Below, piece after piece: positions 1-9,600 of a stretch of 52,676 bases of DNA. The stretch lies in assembly GCA_905381055.1 (NCBI GenBank), contig CAJPUR010000016.1, positions 1 through 52,676 of the forward strand. The letters run 5' to 3'. The notes below the pieces were generated by a model, which was not told the DNA's origin, did not search any database, and was given only the letters and a program-made list of their open reading frames with translations. The stretch is from an uncultured Flavobacteriaceae bacterium (GTDB lineage Bacteria; Bacteroidota; Bacteroidia; Flavobacteriales; Flavobacteriaceae). A program made the position numbers and the translations under genes. Within the stretch, counting starts at the first letter, position 1, and the number at the start of each line of letters is the position of its first letter.

Positions 1-183
1 TCCATACATAGGAGAAATGTCTATCACATCCTTAGATACAACTTCTTCCCATAGATCAATATTTCCAGTTTCAAATGTTTCAACCCATTTTTGGGCTAAT
101 TTTTTATTAGCTTCATAATCAGGGTGTGTAGTTGAACAAGCCGCTAAAATAAGAGATATTGTTATAAATAATAATTTTTTCAT
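1..183 (-). CDS. SnoaL/NTF2-like lipoprotein, partial (C-terminus off the left edge)
   Basis: The reading frame opens with ATG at 183 and stays open for 61 codons to the window edge. The first 15 residues form a lipoprotein signal (MKKLLFITISLILAAC), so the mature protein is probably anchored in an envelope membrane by the lipidated Cys16. The stretch after it (ANKKLAQKWVETFETGNID, then LWEEVVSKDVIDISPMYG) resembles the first helix and the following strand of SnoaL-like/NTF2-fold small proteins, which bind or convert small molecules. This is a pattern match to a short fragment, so the family is tentative. It is on the same strand as the GH32 gene upstream but separated from it by about 260 bases that include a terminator, so it is probably transcribed on its own. 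Confidence 0.6.
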   Translation of the reverse strand, partial: MKKLLFITISLILAACSTTHPDYEANKKLAQKWVETFETGNIDLWEEVVSKDVIDISPMYG

Positions 184-380
184 GTATAATATATTATTGG
201 TTAGCAATACAATATAGTAAAAAATTACATTCAGAATGTTTTTGGCTATTTAATCCGCATTTCATTTTTTAGCTTATTTATAATCATCCTCATAAAAGGA
301 AATCATAATAGTAGCTTTAATAGTTGCTGAATAACTATTAAAAATTTAAAAACGTTAATAAACCGTTTTTTATTTTGAGA

Positions 381-416
381 AAAAACCCTCCCTATTAAAG
401 TGAGGGTTTTTGTTTT
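381..416 (-). terminator. Intrinsic terminator, possibly bidirectional, after the GH32 gene
   Basis: An inverted repeat of nine base pairs (AAAACCCTC / GAGGGTTTT) encloses a loop of about 12 bases. On the minus strand it is followed by a run of T, and on the plus strand it also ends in T-rich sequence. It lies 30-60 bases beyond the stop codon of the GH32 gene, the expected place for its transcript end. Confidence 0.75.
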
Positions 417-442
417 TCATTTACTTCTTAGAATATTAATTT

Positions 443-1945
443 TTATTCCCATGAAGATTTTAATTTATTGATTTCTAATTCAATATTTAAGTTTCGATTA
501 GATTTAAACAAAATTTTCCTATTATTTTTATCAGAAACGGAATAGGTTGTCATTACTGATTCACCATCATTTATAAATAATTCAATTGAAGGTCTATCAA
601 CTAAAACTCTTATTTTTACATAATCATTAACTTTTGGCGCAGGAATTTTAGTGTTTTGAAAAGTAAAAAATTCATTTTTATATTTGATTTCCTTACCTCG
701 TAAATTGATCATTATTTCATCGTTTTTTTCAGGTTTAAAACTTAATGTTAAATCGATTAATTCAAAATCAATTTTATTTAGTCTTTTACTAATATTCTTT
801 ATTTTTTTATTAGAAAATAAATATGATTTTATATATAAATTTTCTATTTCCTTAATTGGATTTCTATATAACTTAATTCCATCGGAAGATGTCCTTAGCT
901 CCATGGATGAAGGAAATGACATTTGCTGATTCCAGGGGGTTTTATTATCAATAAATATATTTTTATCTCTTGTTGGCATCCAGCCTATAATAACTGTCCT
1001 TTTATCAGGGCTGTTATAAAAAGTTTGAGCAGCATAATAATGATTACCAAAATCACCTTTACCTACTTTTTTATCTGTAATAAATTTAGAACCATCAAAA
1101 TCTCCAATTTCGTAATCAAAACTTGCATCATAAAGCAACCACTTTTTATTTGATTCATTACCATCTACTGCTAATTCAACAAAATCCATACATTCAAATA
1201 CCCAATTCCTATCAAAATCAAAAAGTTTTCTCCAATTTATTAAATCTTTAGATTCAAAAAAACGAACTTTTCCCATTTTTTTTACAACCCCAGGACCAGT
1301 ATCCGGACCACTAAAGGTATCGTCACCTCTTTTAATCCATAAAATCATTATCCATTTTTTACTTTGTTCATGCCAAAAAACCTTTGGATCTCTTTCACCA
1401 CGATCATACCCTTGATTTGGAACTATACCATGACCATCGTTTATGAGATTAAACGTTCGCCCTTTGTCAATACTATATGCAGCAGATTGGTAAAACCAAT
1501 TTTCTTTTGAATTTTGAGCATGAGTAAAAAAGGCAATAATTGCTTTGTTATCACTAGTATTTTTCCCTAAAGTATTGTTATGGTCAACTACAGCAGTACC
1601 TGAAAAAATTGTTCCATCTCTGTAGGGTAAAATAGCATGATTTAATTGTTTCCAATTAACCATATTTTCACTCACTGCATGACCCCAAGTCATATTACCC
1701 CATTTTACTCCTTCAGGATTATGTTGGAAAAATAAATGATATTCTCCATCATAAAACACCATCCCATTTGGATCATTATTCCATCCTTTGAGAGAAGAAA
1801 AATGGAATTGAGATCTTAAATCTTGATCATAACCAATATCTTTATAAGAAGGGAAAGTTTGAAACTTTTTTATATAGGCTTTATCTTGAGCAAATAAAAA
1901 AACTGTAAAAAAAGTTAAGGGTAAAATCTTTAATATTTTTTTCAT
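443..1945 (-). CDS. Glycoside hydrolase family 32 (levanase / invertase type)
   Basis: This enzyme is expected to hydrolyse beta-fructofuranosyl bonds in sucrose, inulin or levan. Residues 1-20 are a signal peptide ending FLFAQ, so it is exported. The GH32 five-bladed propeller motifs are all visible: WNNDPNG at 55-61 with the nucleophile Asp58, RDP at 185-187 (transition-state Asp186) and EC at 251-252 with the acid/base Glu251. The tail after about residue 340 matches the C-terminal beta-sandwich of the family. The length of 500 residues is normal. No fructokinase, fructose transporter or second GH32 is present here, so whether it serves a fructan locus or only scavenges sucrose is open. 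A terminator follows, and 137 bases separate it from the gene upstream. The family call is secure; the substrate is inferred only at family level. Confidence 0.93.
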   Translation of the reverse strand: MKKILKILPLTFFTVFLFAQDKAYIKKFQTFPSYKDIGYDQDLRSQFHFSSLKGWNNDPNGMVFYDGEYHLFFQHNPEGVKWGNMTWGHAVSENMVNWKQLNHAILPYRDGTIFSGTAVVDHNNTLGKNTSDNKAIIAFFTHAQNSKENWFYQSAAYSIDKGRTFNLINDGHGIVPNQGYDRGERDPKVFWHEQSKKWIMILWIKRGDDTFSGPDTGPGVVKKMGKVRFFESKDLINWRKLFDFDRNWVFECMDFVELAVDGNESNKKWLLYDASFDYEIGDFDGSKFITDKKVGKGDFGNHYYAAQTFYNSPDKRTVIIGWMPTRDKNIFIDNKTPWNQQMSFPSSMELRTSSDGIKLYRNPIKEIENLYIKSYLFSNKKIKNISKRLNKIDFELIDLTLSFKPEKNDEIMINLRGKEIKYKNEFFTFQNTKIPAPKVNDYVKIRVLVDRPSIELFINDGESVMTTYSVSDKNNRKILFKSNRNLNIELEINKLKSSWE

Positions 1946-2082
1946 TGTATAATTGTTTTTGGTTTTTTTTTATATAATTTAAAAAAAACAGATATTTTAT
2001 CAAAATATAAAATGTATAAATAGTTGTTATAAGTATAAATTAGTGATGAGAAGTTGTGATAAGAAATTAAAAAATAATTTTT

Positions 2083-3291
2083 TTAAAGTCTAGTATTTAT
2101 AATATTATTAAATGCCGATCCAAAAGTATAAGTTAAACCTAACCTAAATTCATTGTAATAGTCAGTTGCAATACTTCTTTGTTGTAAGAGTAAATCTTCA
2201 ATTGATGCTTGACCAGCAGCTAAATTAATTTGATCTCTTATAAATCTTATCTCTGCTCCCAAATTAATAGACAAACCTTCAAGAATTCGTATATTAAAAT
2301 AGTTATCAAAAGTCAATCTATTCTTAGAAGAATCTTCTAAATATGAAAAAGCTGATAATCTACTGTATATGTCCCCCCATTTTTGCCTAAATCGAGTTTT
2401 AAAAGCAAAAGAATGAGTACCTAAAAGTTCATCAGTTTTTCCATAAATTGTTGTTGAATCATAATAATTCTTTCTATACCCAATTTTGTACTCCACGACC
2501 ATTTCTCTTCTTACTACATCTTTGTATGGGAAAATACTATATTCAATTGCAGGTGAAAAATTATTTGAAAATTTGATATTAGAATAAGAATCCACAGATA
2601 AGCCATAAAAAATGCCTGTAGACCAATGGTCAGATATACTTTTGACAATTTTTCCATAAAATCCTTTATAAAGCCTTGAACTTTTAAATTGACTAACTTC
2701 ACTTGAAAACTCTTCAATTCTTTTAAAATATCTTAAGGTAGATTCAATTCTCCAGTCCTCAGTGTATCGATTAATTTCAAATCTTCCATTGAAATCATTG
2801 ATCTTTCTACTGGACTCTTTTTCATAATAGCCACTAACTGATACTTCAAAAATCCAATTTTTCCATTTATCAAATTCTTCTTTAGATTTAATAGTATCAT
2901 TTGCAACGTCTGAAATTTCAAATTTTATATTATTAACTTGTTCAGTTAGGACAATATACTTTAGTAACCCTAATTCAATTTTATTTTTTAACCCGAGTCT
3001 TATTTCATGATTAGTCATTTTCGGATGAGATTCAAAATACAACTCATTTTTAATACCTTCAAATTTTTGGTTTCCCTCAAAATAAATTGAATATTTACCT
3101 TGATTACCATTTGGATCATTATATATATAAGCAATCACATTAGCTTTTTCTTGATCTCTAACAAAATCAACATAAGAAATTTCATCTTTAATAAAATTCC
3201 TGTCACACCTACATTGAAAGAAAAATTTAATTGGCTTAACTTGAGAAAAAAGGAAAAAAGGAAAAAAAATGAGGATTAATTTATAATTCAT
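2083..3291 (-). CDS. Outer-membrane beta-barrel protein with N-terminal CxC periplasmic domain
   Basis: No function is known to me. A short signal peptide (residues 1-16, ending LFSQ) leads to a domain of about 110 residues with a Cys-Arg-Cys pair (FFQCRCDRNFIKDEISYVDF) followed by VRDQEKANV. I recall a similar opening, Cys-x-x-Cys then an acidic FVNYVRD-like segment, in uncharacterised proteins of Gemmatimonadota and Bacteroidota. From about residue 145 onward, alternating aromatic and polar strands (for example ESTLRYFKRIEEFSSEVSQF and the closing FRLGLTYTFG) indicate an outer-membrane barrel. It is 402 residues long and stands alone between a membrane protein gene and the GH32 gene on the same strand. 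It could be a pore or an envelope assembly factor; nothing in the sequence decides. Confidence 0.6.
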   Translation of the reverse strand: MNYKLILIFFPFFLFSQVKPIKFFFQCRCDRNFIKDEISYVDFVRDQEKANVIAYIYNDPNGNQGKYSIYFEGNQKFEGIKNELYFESHPKMTNHEIRLGLKNKIELGLLKYIVLTEQVNNIKFEISDVANDTIKSKEEFDKWKNWIFEVSVSGYYEKESSRKINDFNGRFEINRYTEDWRIESTLRYFKRIEEFSSEVSQFKSSRLYKGFYGKIVKSISDHWSTGIFYGLSVDSYSNIKFSNNFSPAIEYSIFPYKDVVRREMVVEYKIGYRKNYYDSTTIYGKTDELLGTHSFAFKTRFRQKWGDIYSRLSAFSYLEDSSKNRLTFDNYFNIRILEGLSINLGAEIRFIRDQINLAAGQASIEDLLLQQRSIATDYYNEFRLGLTYTFGSAFNNIINTRL

Positions 3292-3341
3292 TATTTATAT
3301 TCTAATTTTAGCTTTTATTATTTTAAAATGACAAATTTAAA

Positions 3342-4106
3342 TTAAATATTGAATTCGGAATCATCCATTTTATAATTCTCTAGTTTTATATCATCAATTC
3401 CTTTATTATCAAATGGATTTTCAATAAAATCTTGAATATTGTATAAAGCAATTAAAACAAAACTAACTAACAAGCATAAAAGATATACAAAAATATTATA
3501 TAAATCTAGGTCAGGCTTTAAATTAGCAATTATAGTGGGTACATAAATTAGTGGATAAATATAAATAAATAATAAACAGTAAGCTCTTAAAGATTTTGGG
3601 GTATTATGAATACTTAATGAATACAAATTTTCCACACATTTACTTGCTTCCCTTTTACTTCTATATAAATCGATTTTTTCACCATTTATAAATGCATTCT
3701 CATTTTCAACTATTTTTTTTTGGACATCTGCAAACAAATTCCTTATTTTTCGAATATCTGATTTAGAATTAGTTGAACTTAATAAATCAACATTTTCATT
3801 TGAAATATCTTTCAATATTTGATTTAAATCTCTATTAGTCTGTATTGAAATTTCAGATGTAGAACTAAAAAAATCACTAATTGATATTAAATTAGATCTT
3901 AGCTCAGAAAAATATTTTAAAGATTCTTGTCTTTTGTTAAATGCACTTGTTATTGAAAAAACAAGAGGAAAAATTATAGCAATGCTGATTATGTTATAAC
4001 CATTTTCAATAACAAAGTTAAATTTTATGCATAAAAAATAGACTATTGTTGTAATTATTAAAACAAAGAAGACTTTTGAATTAAAGACTATTGTAAAGTT
4101 TCTCAT
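3342..4106 (-). CDS. Bestrophin-like integral membrane protein
   Basis: This is a 254-residue inner-membrane protein with two hydrophobic segments near the N-terminus (about 10-30 and 38-56), a long polar, probably helical middle (60-170), and two more hydrophobic segments (about 175-197 and 205-225). The segment after the second helix (SAFNKRQESLKYFSELRSN) and the C-terminal IQDFIENPFDNKGIDDIKLE resemble bestrophin-type anion channels, where a similar ENPF/EDPF-D-D-L stretch follows the last helix. On that basis it may conduct anions, but the resemblance is partial and I cannot test it here. It lies next to the broken gene at 4173-4435 and has no obvious functional link to the sugar genes upstream. 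Confidence 0.5.
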   Translation of the reverse strand: MRNFTIVFNSKVFFVLIITTIVYFLCIKFNFVIENGYNIISIAIIFPLVFSITSAFNKRQESLKYFSELRSNLISISDFFSSTSEISIQTNRDLNQILKDISNENVDLLSSTNSKSDIRKIRNLFADVQKKIVENENAFINGEKIDLYRSKREASKCVENLYSLSIHNTPKSLRAYCLLFIYIYPLIYVPTIIANLKPDLDLYNIFVYLLCLLVSFVLIALYNIQDFIENPFDNKGIDDIKLENYKMDDSEFNI

Positions 4107-4172
4107 AATTAAAAAGATGAAAGGTTAATTTAGTTTAGTTTGATATTAAAATTTTTTTAAAATTAAAAAAAA

Positions 4173-4435
4173 TTAACTAATTAGTAACATGAAGATTAAT
4201 TTCAATGATTCTTTATCTAATCCTTGATTAAATAAAATCTCACCTGCTTTAGAATAGGTTTTTTGCAAGTTAAAAGATGGAGAATCAGGGTCTAATCGTT
4301 TAATCCTATCAAAGGATATCTCTAAACCCTATCAGGATTAATATCAAAATTTTTATTTATTGAATCAATATACTTTTGATCATCTACAATATTTTTTCTC
4401 TGACCATAAAAAGCAGAATATAAATATCCTGCTTT
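4173..4435 (-). pseudogene. Degraded gene remnant with a frameshift
   Basis: The 363-base gap between two genes carries coding-like sequence on the minus strand, broken into two frames. The first piece (4435 down to 4322) reads KAGYLYSAFYGQRKNIVDDQ and continues to NPDR before a stop. The second piece runs on in the next frame as GLEISFDRIKRLDPDSPSFN and continues to a stop at 4173. Restoring one G in the GGG run near 4327 would join them into one chain of about 88 residues (NPDR-GLEISFDR). The upstream end has no start codon and is preceded at once by TAA, so the gene is also truncated at its 5' end. I do not recognise the family. A sequencing error could explain the frameshift but not the missing start. 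Confidence 0.5.
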
Positions 4436-4469
4436 TTATATAAATTCTTAAGTAATTTATAAAGAAACT

Positions 4470-5804
4470 TTAACCTGGTAATTTAAACCCGTTATTATAT
4501 TTTGGAGATATTAAATCATTGGCTTGTTTATCATTTCCAAAATTCTGATTCTTCTTATCCCAAAATATTTTTCTTCCTACTTTATATGAAATATTACCCA
4601 TATGAGCATTAATACAAGCAATACTTCCACTATCAATTCCACAAGCAAGAGAATTGGGATCATTGTTCCTAATTGCCTCAACAAAATTTTTAGTGTGAAA
4701 GTCTAACCCTGAACCTTTACTTTTTTGATATGGTACAGTTTCCAATTTGGGTTTTCTGTCATTCTGATAATCCTTCTCAGAAATTACTTGCCATCCCCCT
4801 CTATCAATTTGTAATGTTCCATTATTACCAATAAATGCAATTCCCTCGTCTTGACCGTAATTTCCTCCATCAATTCCCACAGCATTTTCCCAAAGCATAG
4901 TGAAATTATCGTATTCAAATAGGGTTTGAAGAGTATCGGGGGTTTCTGTATCTTGATTTGGATATCCGTATCGACCTCCACTTGCAACAATTGATTTAGG
5001 TTCTCTAACTTTCATTCCAAACAATGCAATATCAATTTCATGTACACCCCAGTCCGTCATTAATCCCCCAGCATAATCCCAATACCATCTGAAATTAAAA
5101 TGAAATCTATTTTCATTAAAAGGTCTCATTGGAGCGGGACCTAACCAACTTTTATAATCAACTCCCTTTGGAGTAGGTGAGTCAGGTTTAGTGTCAAGCA
5201 TACCATACCACCCTTGATAAGCCCATACTTTAACGAGTCTAATTTGACCCAGTTTACCAGACCACAAATAATCTAAAGCCTCTCTGTAGTGAGGAGAACT
5301 CCTTTGCCATTGGTTAACTTGAATAATTTTATTATATTTTTTAGCTGAATCCAACATTATGTTAGATTCTTTAATTGAATTAGAAATTGGTTTTTCTAAA
5401 TAAACATGCTTGCCGGCTTCTAATGAATGAACCAACATCAAACAGTGCCAATGATCAGGAGAACCAATAACAACTGCATCTAAGTTTTTATCCTCCAAAA
5501 GTTTTCTGTAATCTTTATATTTTTTAGGTTTAGTTCCAGTAATCTTTTCTACATCACCAGATCTTTTCTCTAATACCTTATCATCAACATCACAAACTGC
5601 AATACAGTCAGTATCTGGATTTTTCAAGATTGATCTCATATCGCTCCAACCCATTCCTCTGCATCCAATTACTCCAAAATTAAGTTTCTTATTAGCACCT
5701 ATAATTCTGTTAAAAGAACTTAAAGGCTGTGTATCAAATCCAGAGGAAAGAACTCCTCCGGTAACTAATCCAGTATTTTTTATAAAATTTCTTCTTGATT
5801 TCAT
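4470..5804 (-). CDS. Tat-exported Gfo/Idh/MocA family oxidoreductase
   Basis: This is a NAD(P)-dependent sugar or cyclitol dehydrogenase of the Gfo/Idh/MocA family. The N-terminus carries a twin-arginine signal (SRRNFIK at residues 3-9, then a weakly hydrophobic stretch), so the enzyme is probably folded with its cofactor in the cytoplasm and then exported to the periplasm. The Rossmann motif GVIGCRGMG is at 44-52 and the family EKP motif, whose Lys takes part in catalysis, is at 137-139. The 444-residue length fits the exported, C-terminally extended branch found in Bacteroidota and Planctomycetota. It begins 13 bases after the DUF1080 gene. Such pairs are known to oxidise glycosides at C3 so that the 3-keto sugar can be cleaved by a DUF1080 enzyme. 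The exact substrate is not visible. Confidence 0.88.
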   Translation of the reverse strand: MKSRRNFIKNTGLVTGGVLSSGFDTQPLSSFNRIIGANKKLNFGVIGCRGMGWSDMRSILKNPDTDCIAVCDVDDKVLEKRSGDVEKITGTKPKKYKDYRKLLEDKNLDAVVIGSPDHWHCLMLVHSLEAGKHVYLEKPISNSIKESNIMLDSAKKYNKIIQVNQWQRSSPHYREALDYLWSGKLGQIRLVKVWAYQGWYGMLDTKPDSPTPKGVDYKSWLGPAPMRPFNENRFHFNFRWYWDYAGGLMTDWGVHEIDIALFGMKVREPKSIVASGGRYGYPNQDTETPDTLQTLFEYDNFTMLWENAVGIDGGNYGQDEGIAFIGNNGTLQIDRGGWQVISEKDYQNDRKPKLETVPYQKSKGSGLDFHTKNFVEAIRNNDPNSLACGIDSGSIACINAHMGNISYKVGRKIFWDKKNQNFGNDKQANDLISPKYNNGFKLPG

Positions 5805-5817
5805 TTTTCGATTTTTT

Positions 5818-6567
5818 TTAAAGTTTTCTTAACCAAATATTTCTGTAGGAAACAGGATTCCCGTGATCTTGAATGTATAAGGCTTTTTTGGTTTCTTTAC
5901 CCATATATCCAGATACTTCATTTTTACCTGTTTTTGGCATTCCAATAAATTCAGTTGTTCCTAAAATTTCAATATTATTTTGAACTAGAATACCATTATG
6001 AAAAACAGTTAATCTTCCTCTTTTTGTCATTATTCCAATTTCATTAAATTCAGGTTCCATAAATATAATATCATAAGTTTGCCATTCACCAGGAGGTTTG
6101 GAAGCATTAACGAGAGGAGCATATTGTTTATAAATCGAAGCTGCTTGACCATTTGAATATGTTCTATTTTTATAACTATCTAAAATTTGTACTTCATATC
6201 TCCTTTGAAATATAATGCCACTATTACCTCTTCCTTGACCTTTACCTTCCATTTTTAATGGTGTTTTCCATTCAACATGTAATTGAACTGAACCAAATTC
6301 TTCAATCGTTTCAATTCCGCCATTTCTAGTAACAGTCATTGTTTTGTCATCATTAATAATCCATGATGCATCACCTCCTCCTCTTGCATTTTTCCATTTT
6401 GATAAATCCTCCCCATCAAAGAGTACAATTGCATCACTTGGTGCTGAACTTTGAATCCCTGGAGTTACAATTTCTGGCTCAGGTTCCCATATTTCAGTAA
6501 GCTTAGGATTAGGTTTATCTTGAGAAATTAATAGATGAAACCCAAATAAAATTAATAAATATCTCAT
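5818..6567 (-). CDS. DUF1080 family protein (3-keto-glycoside hydrolase/lyase type)
   Basis: This is a secreted member of the DUF1080 family (Pfam name 3-keto-disaccharide hydrolase), a jelly-roll domain that cleaves glycosides already oxidised at C3. Residues 1-16 form a signal peptide ending LLISQ. The domain starts with the typical VLFDGEDLSKWKN (about residues 48-60). It continues with HVEWKTP, the glycine-rich RGNSGIIFQRRYEVQILDSY and the PPGEWQTYDIIF segment, all standard for the family. The length of 249 residues is normal. It lies between the large VCBS genes and the Tat-exported oxidoreductase in one transcription unit, and the two enzymes would act in sequence in the periplasm. Whether the product leaves by hydrolysis or elimination cannot be told from sequence. 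Confidence 0.88.
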   Translation of the reverse strand: MRYLLILFGFHLLISQDKPNPKLTEIWEPEPEIVTPGIQSSAPSDAIVLFDGEDLSKWKNARGGGDASWIINDDKTMTVTRNGGIETIEEFGSVQLHVEWKTPLKMEGKGQGRGNSGIIFQRRYEVQILDSYKNRTYSNGQAASIYKQYAPLVNASKPPGEWQTYDIIFMEPEFNEIGIMTKRGRLTVFHNGILVQNNIEILGTTEFIGMPKTGKNEVSGYMGKETKKALYIQDHGNPVSYRNIWLRKL

Positions 6568-6609
6568 TTTTTTTGATTGTTTTAGTTTGATTAAATATAA
6601 GAAATTTTT

Positions 6610-9600
6610 TCATTCGGAAATAATATAACTTTTTTGATTATTGGAGAAAATGATTAAATCATTCGATTGAATTTTTATAATTTTCCTTGTATTTAATTTA
6701 TTAGGAATTGGTAAAAGTTCTAATTCCCCAAAATCTTCTCCATCAAAACCTTTAATTTTACCACCAGAATTAGAATCACTGTTACCCAATTCATTTACAA
6801 AATTCATATAATTCCCAATAAAATATATATTTTTTTGATTATTATTAGATGTTACTAAAATGTCCTGAATAGGACTTAATTGGGCCTCTTTTGGAAAAGG
6901 AACTGGTGAAAAACTATCTTTTTTGTTTAAAAAAACCATTGACCTTAATTCGTTAATTTTTTTAATTTGAATTAAAGAATCTCTGGGAACATCAAAAAGG
7001 TCTTCATATGACTTAACCATTGAAAAAGAATTATAACTAGTAAATTTTTTCTTTAAAAAAGGCATTTGGTCATCTAATTTATCCTTCGACGCAAATGGTA
7101 CATAATATTCATCAAATGGATATAAAATTACTGGATCGACTTGCCCATTATCATCAAAATCATTAAGGAATATCTCAATAGGACTTTCATAGGAAGCTTT
7201 AAACTTTAAATTTAATCCTGCATTTCCCAATAATAAATCCTTTCTTCCATTATTATCTAGATCATGAACTGTAATAGAATTCCACATTCCGTAAGTCTTT
7301 GAAAGTCCCAAAGGAGCAGTCATATTTGAAAAAGTTTCATCCCCTTTATTAATTAATATTGTAACTGGCATCCAATCTCCAACAATAACTAAATCCAACA
7401 AATTATCATTGTTTATATCTACCCATTCTGAATCAGTAATCATTCCCATTCTGAATTTTTCTAAAATCCCAAATCCCCCTTTTTTATTGTTCAATAAAAT
7501 AAAACTAAAAGGAGATAGACCATATGCCCCTGGAATTGACCTAGAACCTAAAAAAATATCATCAAATCCGTCATTATTAAAATCGCCAAAGGAAATTGTT
7601 GAACCATTATAAGCTGGGAGTTTAACAGGATATTCTATGAAATTTCCTTTCCCATCATTAATGTAAATTCTATCTGATAATCTTTTATCTCCCTCCAAAA
7701 ACTCAGAGCCTCCACTTACTACATATAGATCTAAATCCCCATCATTATCAATATCTGATGCAGCAGCATCTACGTCTTCATGAAAATTATCAAAATTAAA
7801 AATTGGAATATTTTTCTTTTTAAATTTTCCATTTTTTGACATCAAGTATAACTTACCCGGAGAATATGATGCCCCGCCAACATATAAATCTTTTAAACTA
7901 TCCCCATTAAAATCTTCATAGACAACAGCTGGCCCTTCATTGGAAAGTAATTCTGGAATTAATAATTCCCTTTCATAATCAAATGTTATATTTTCAGCAT
8001 GATTATCAAAAAATCTATAATTAAATGATTTTTTACTAACACTAAAATCTGCAACCATATTTTCATTTTTTTGAAATGTATTTAGTTGATTTAATTCAAG
8101 GGTGTAATGAGATTGTTTTTTACCGTCAGCCCATGTAATTTCAATGGAATCTACAATTTTATTTTTTCCTAATCCAAAATTTAAATCATAAGAAGAGGAT
8201 GACTGAAATCCCTTTACCGGATTTATTTGTTTAGTTATTTTTTCTTTATTATAATACAAATCAACTCTTGAGCCAATGGATAAAAATTTACTTCCATTAC
8301 TAACTAAAGAAATTTTAACAAAATTATTACCAGATTTCTTATTAGAGATATTTTCTAGAACAGAAACCTTTTGATTAATATTGTTAACAATTAAATCGAG
8401 ATCCCCATCATTATCAAAATCTCCATAAGCTGCCCCATTGGAATAAGTTCTTTCCATGCCTGCTTCATATGTCATTTTTTGAAATTCTAAATCTCCTTTA
8501 TTTAAATAAATAATATTTGGAATCTTTAAAGTTGGCATTTTATCAATTAAATTTTTATAAAATTCTTTTTGTTTAGACTCATTAAATAATCTAAAATCGA
8601 TATCACTTGCATAATTAATATAGTCCAAATCGTTAGGTCTTTTATAAATTCCATTTGATATAAAAATATCATTTCTACCATCATTATTTAAATCTTCTAA
8701 TATAACAGACCAACTCCAATCAGTTGAATGAGTGTTATTATATAATGCAATATCTGTAAATTTTGAATCTCCACGATTTAAATGAAAATTATTCCTGGCA
8801 TATTGATCTTCATAACCAAATGATTTTTTGATTTTATAAACTTGATCAGTATCCTCACCCCCTGATTTTAAAAAAACATCTCTATAAAAGGGCATCATAT
8901 CTAATGTGAAAATATCAAGAAGTTTATCATTATTCATATCGGCGATATCAACTCCCATTGTAAATCTTGAATTATGACTTAAAAAATCATTACTTTTTTC
9001 TTTAAACGTTTTATTTTTTTGATTTATATATATATAATCATTCTCATGAAAATCATTACCCACATACAAATCTATCCATCCATCATTATTAATATCTGCA
9101 GTGGTAATTGCCAGCCCATATCCAAGTGGACTACTATAAATACCTGATGATTCAGAAACATCAACAAATTTACCTTCTTTCTCATTAATTTTATTTTCAA
9201 AAAATTTATCACCGCTCAATGAATCCTTTTCTAATCTTTTTGAGACATCAGTATAATTTCTTGGGGTATGAATATTATGATTTAATAAGTACATATCTAA
9301 ATCTCCATCATTGTCGTAATCCAAAAAAGCTGCCTGAGTTGAAAATCCACTAAAATCAATTCCTAAATCTTCAGATAATTCAATAAATGTCCCATCTTTT
9401 TGATTAATATACATTAGGTTATGACCATCTAAAGACTTATAATTCCCAACCTTTGAAACATGAATATCCAACCATCCATCACCATTTACATCAGCCATTG
9501 AAACACCAGTTGACCATGAGTTTAATGAATCTAATCCAGCAGTATTTGATATATCCTTAAATCTAAAATCTCCAAGATTTAGGAATAATTTGTCCTTCCC

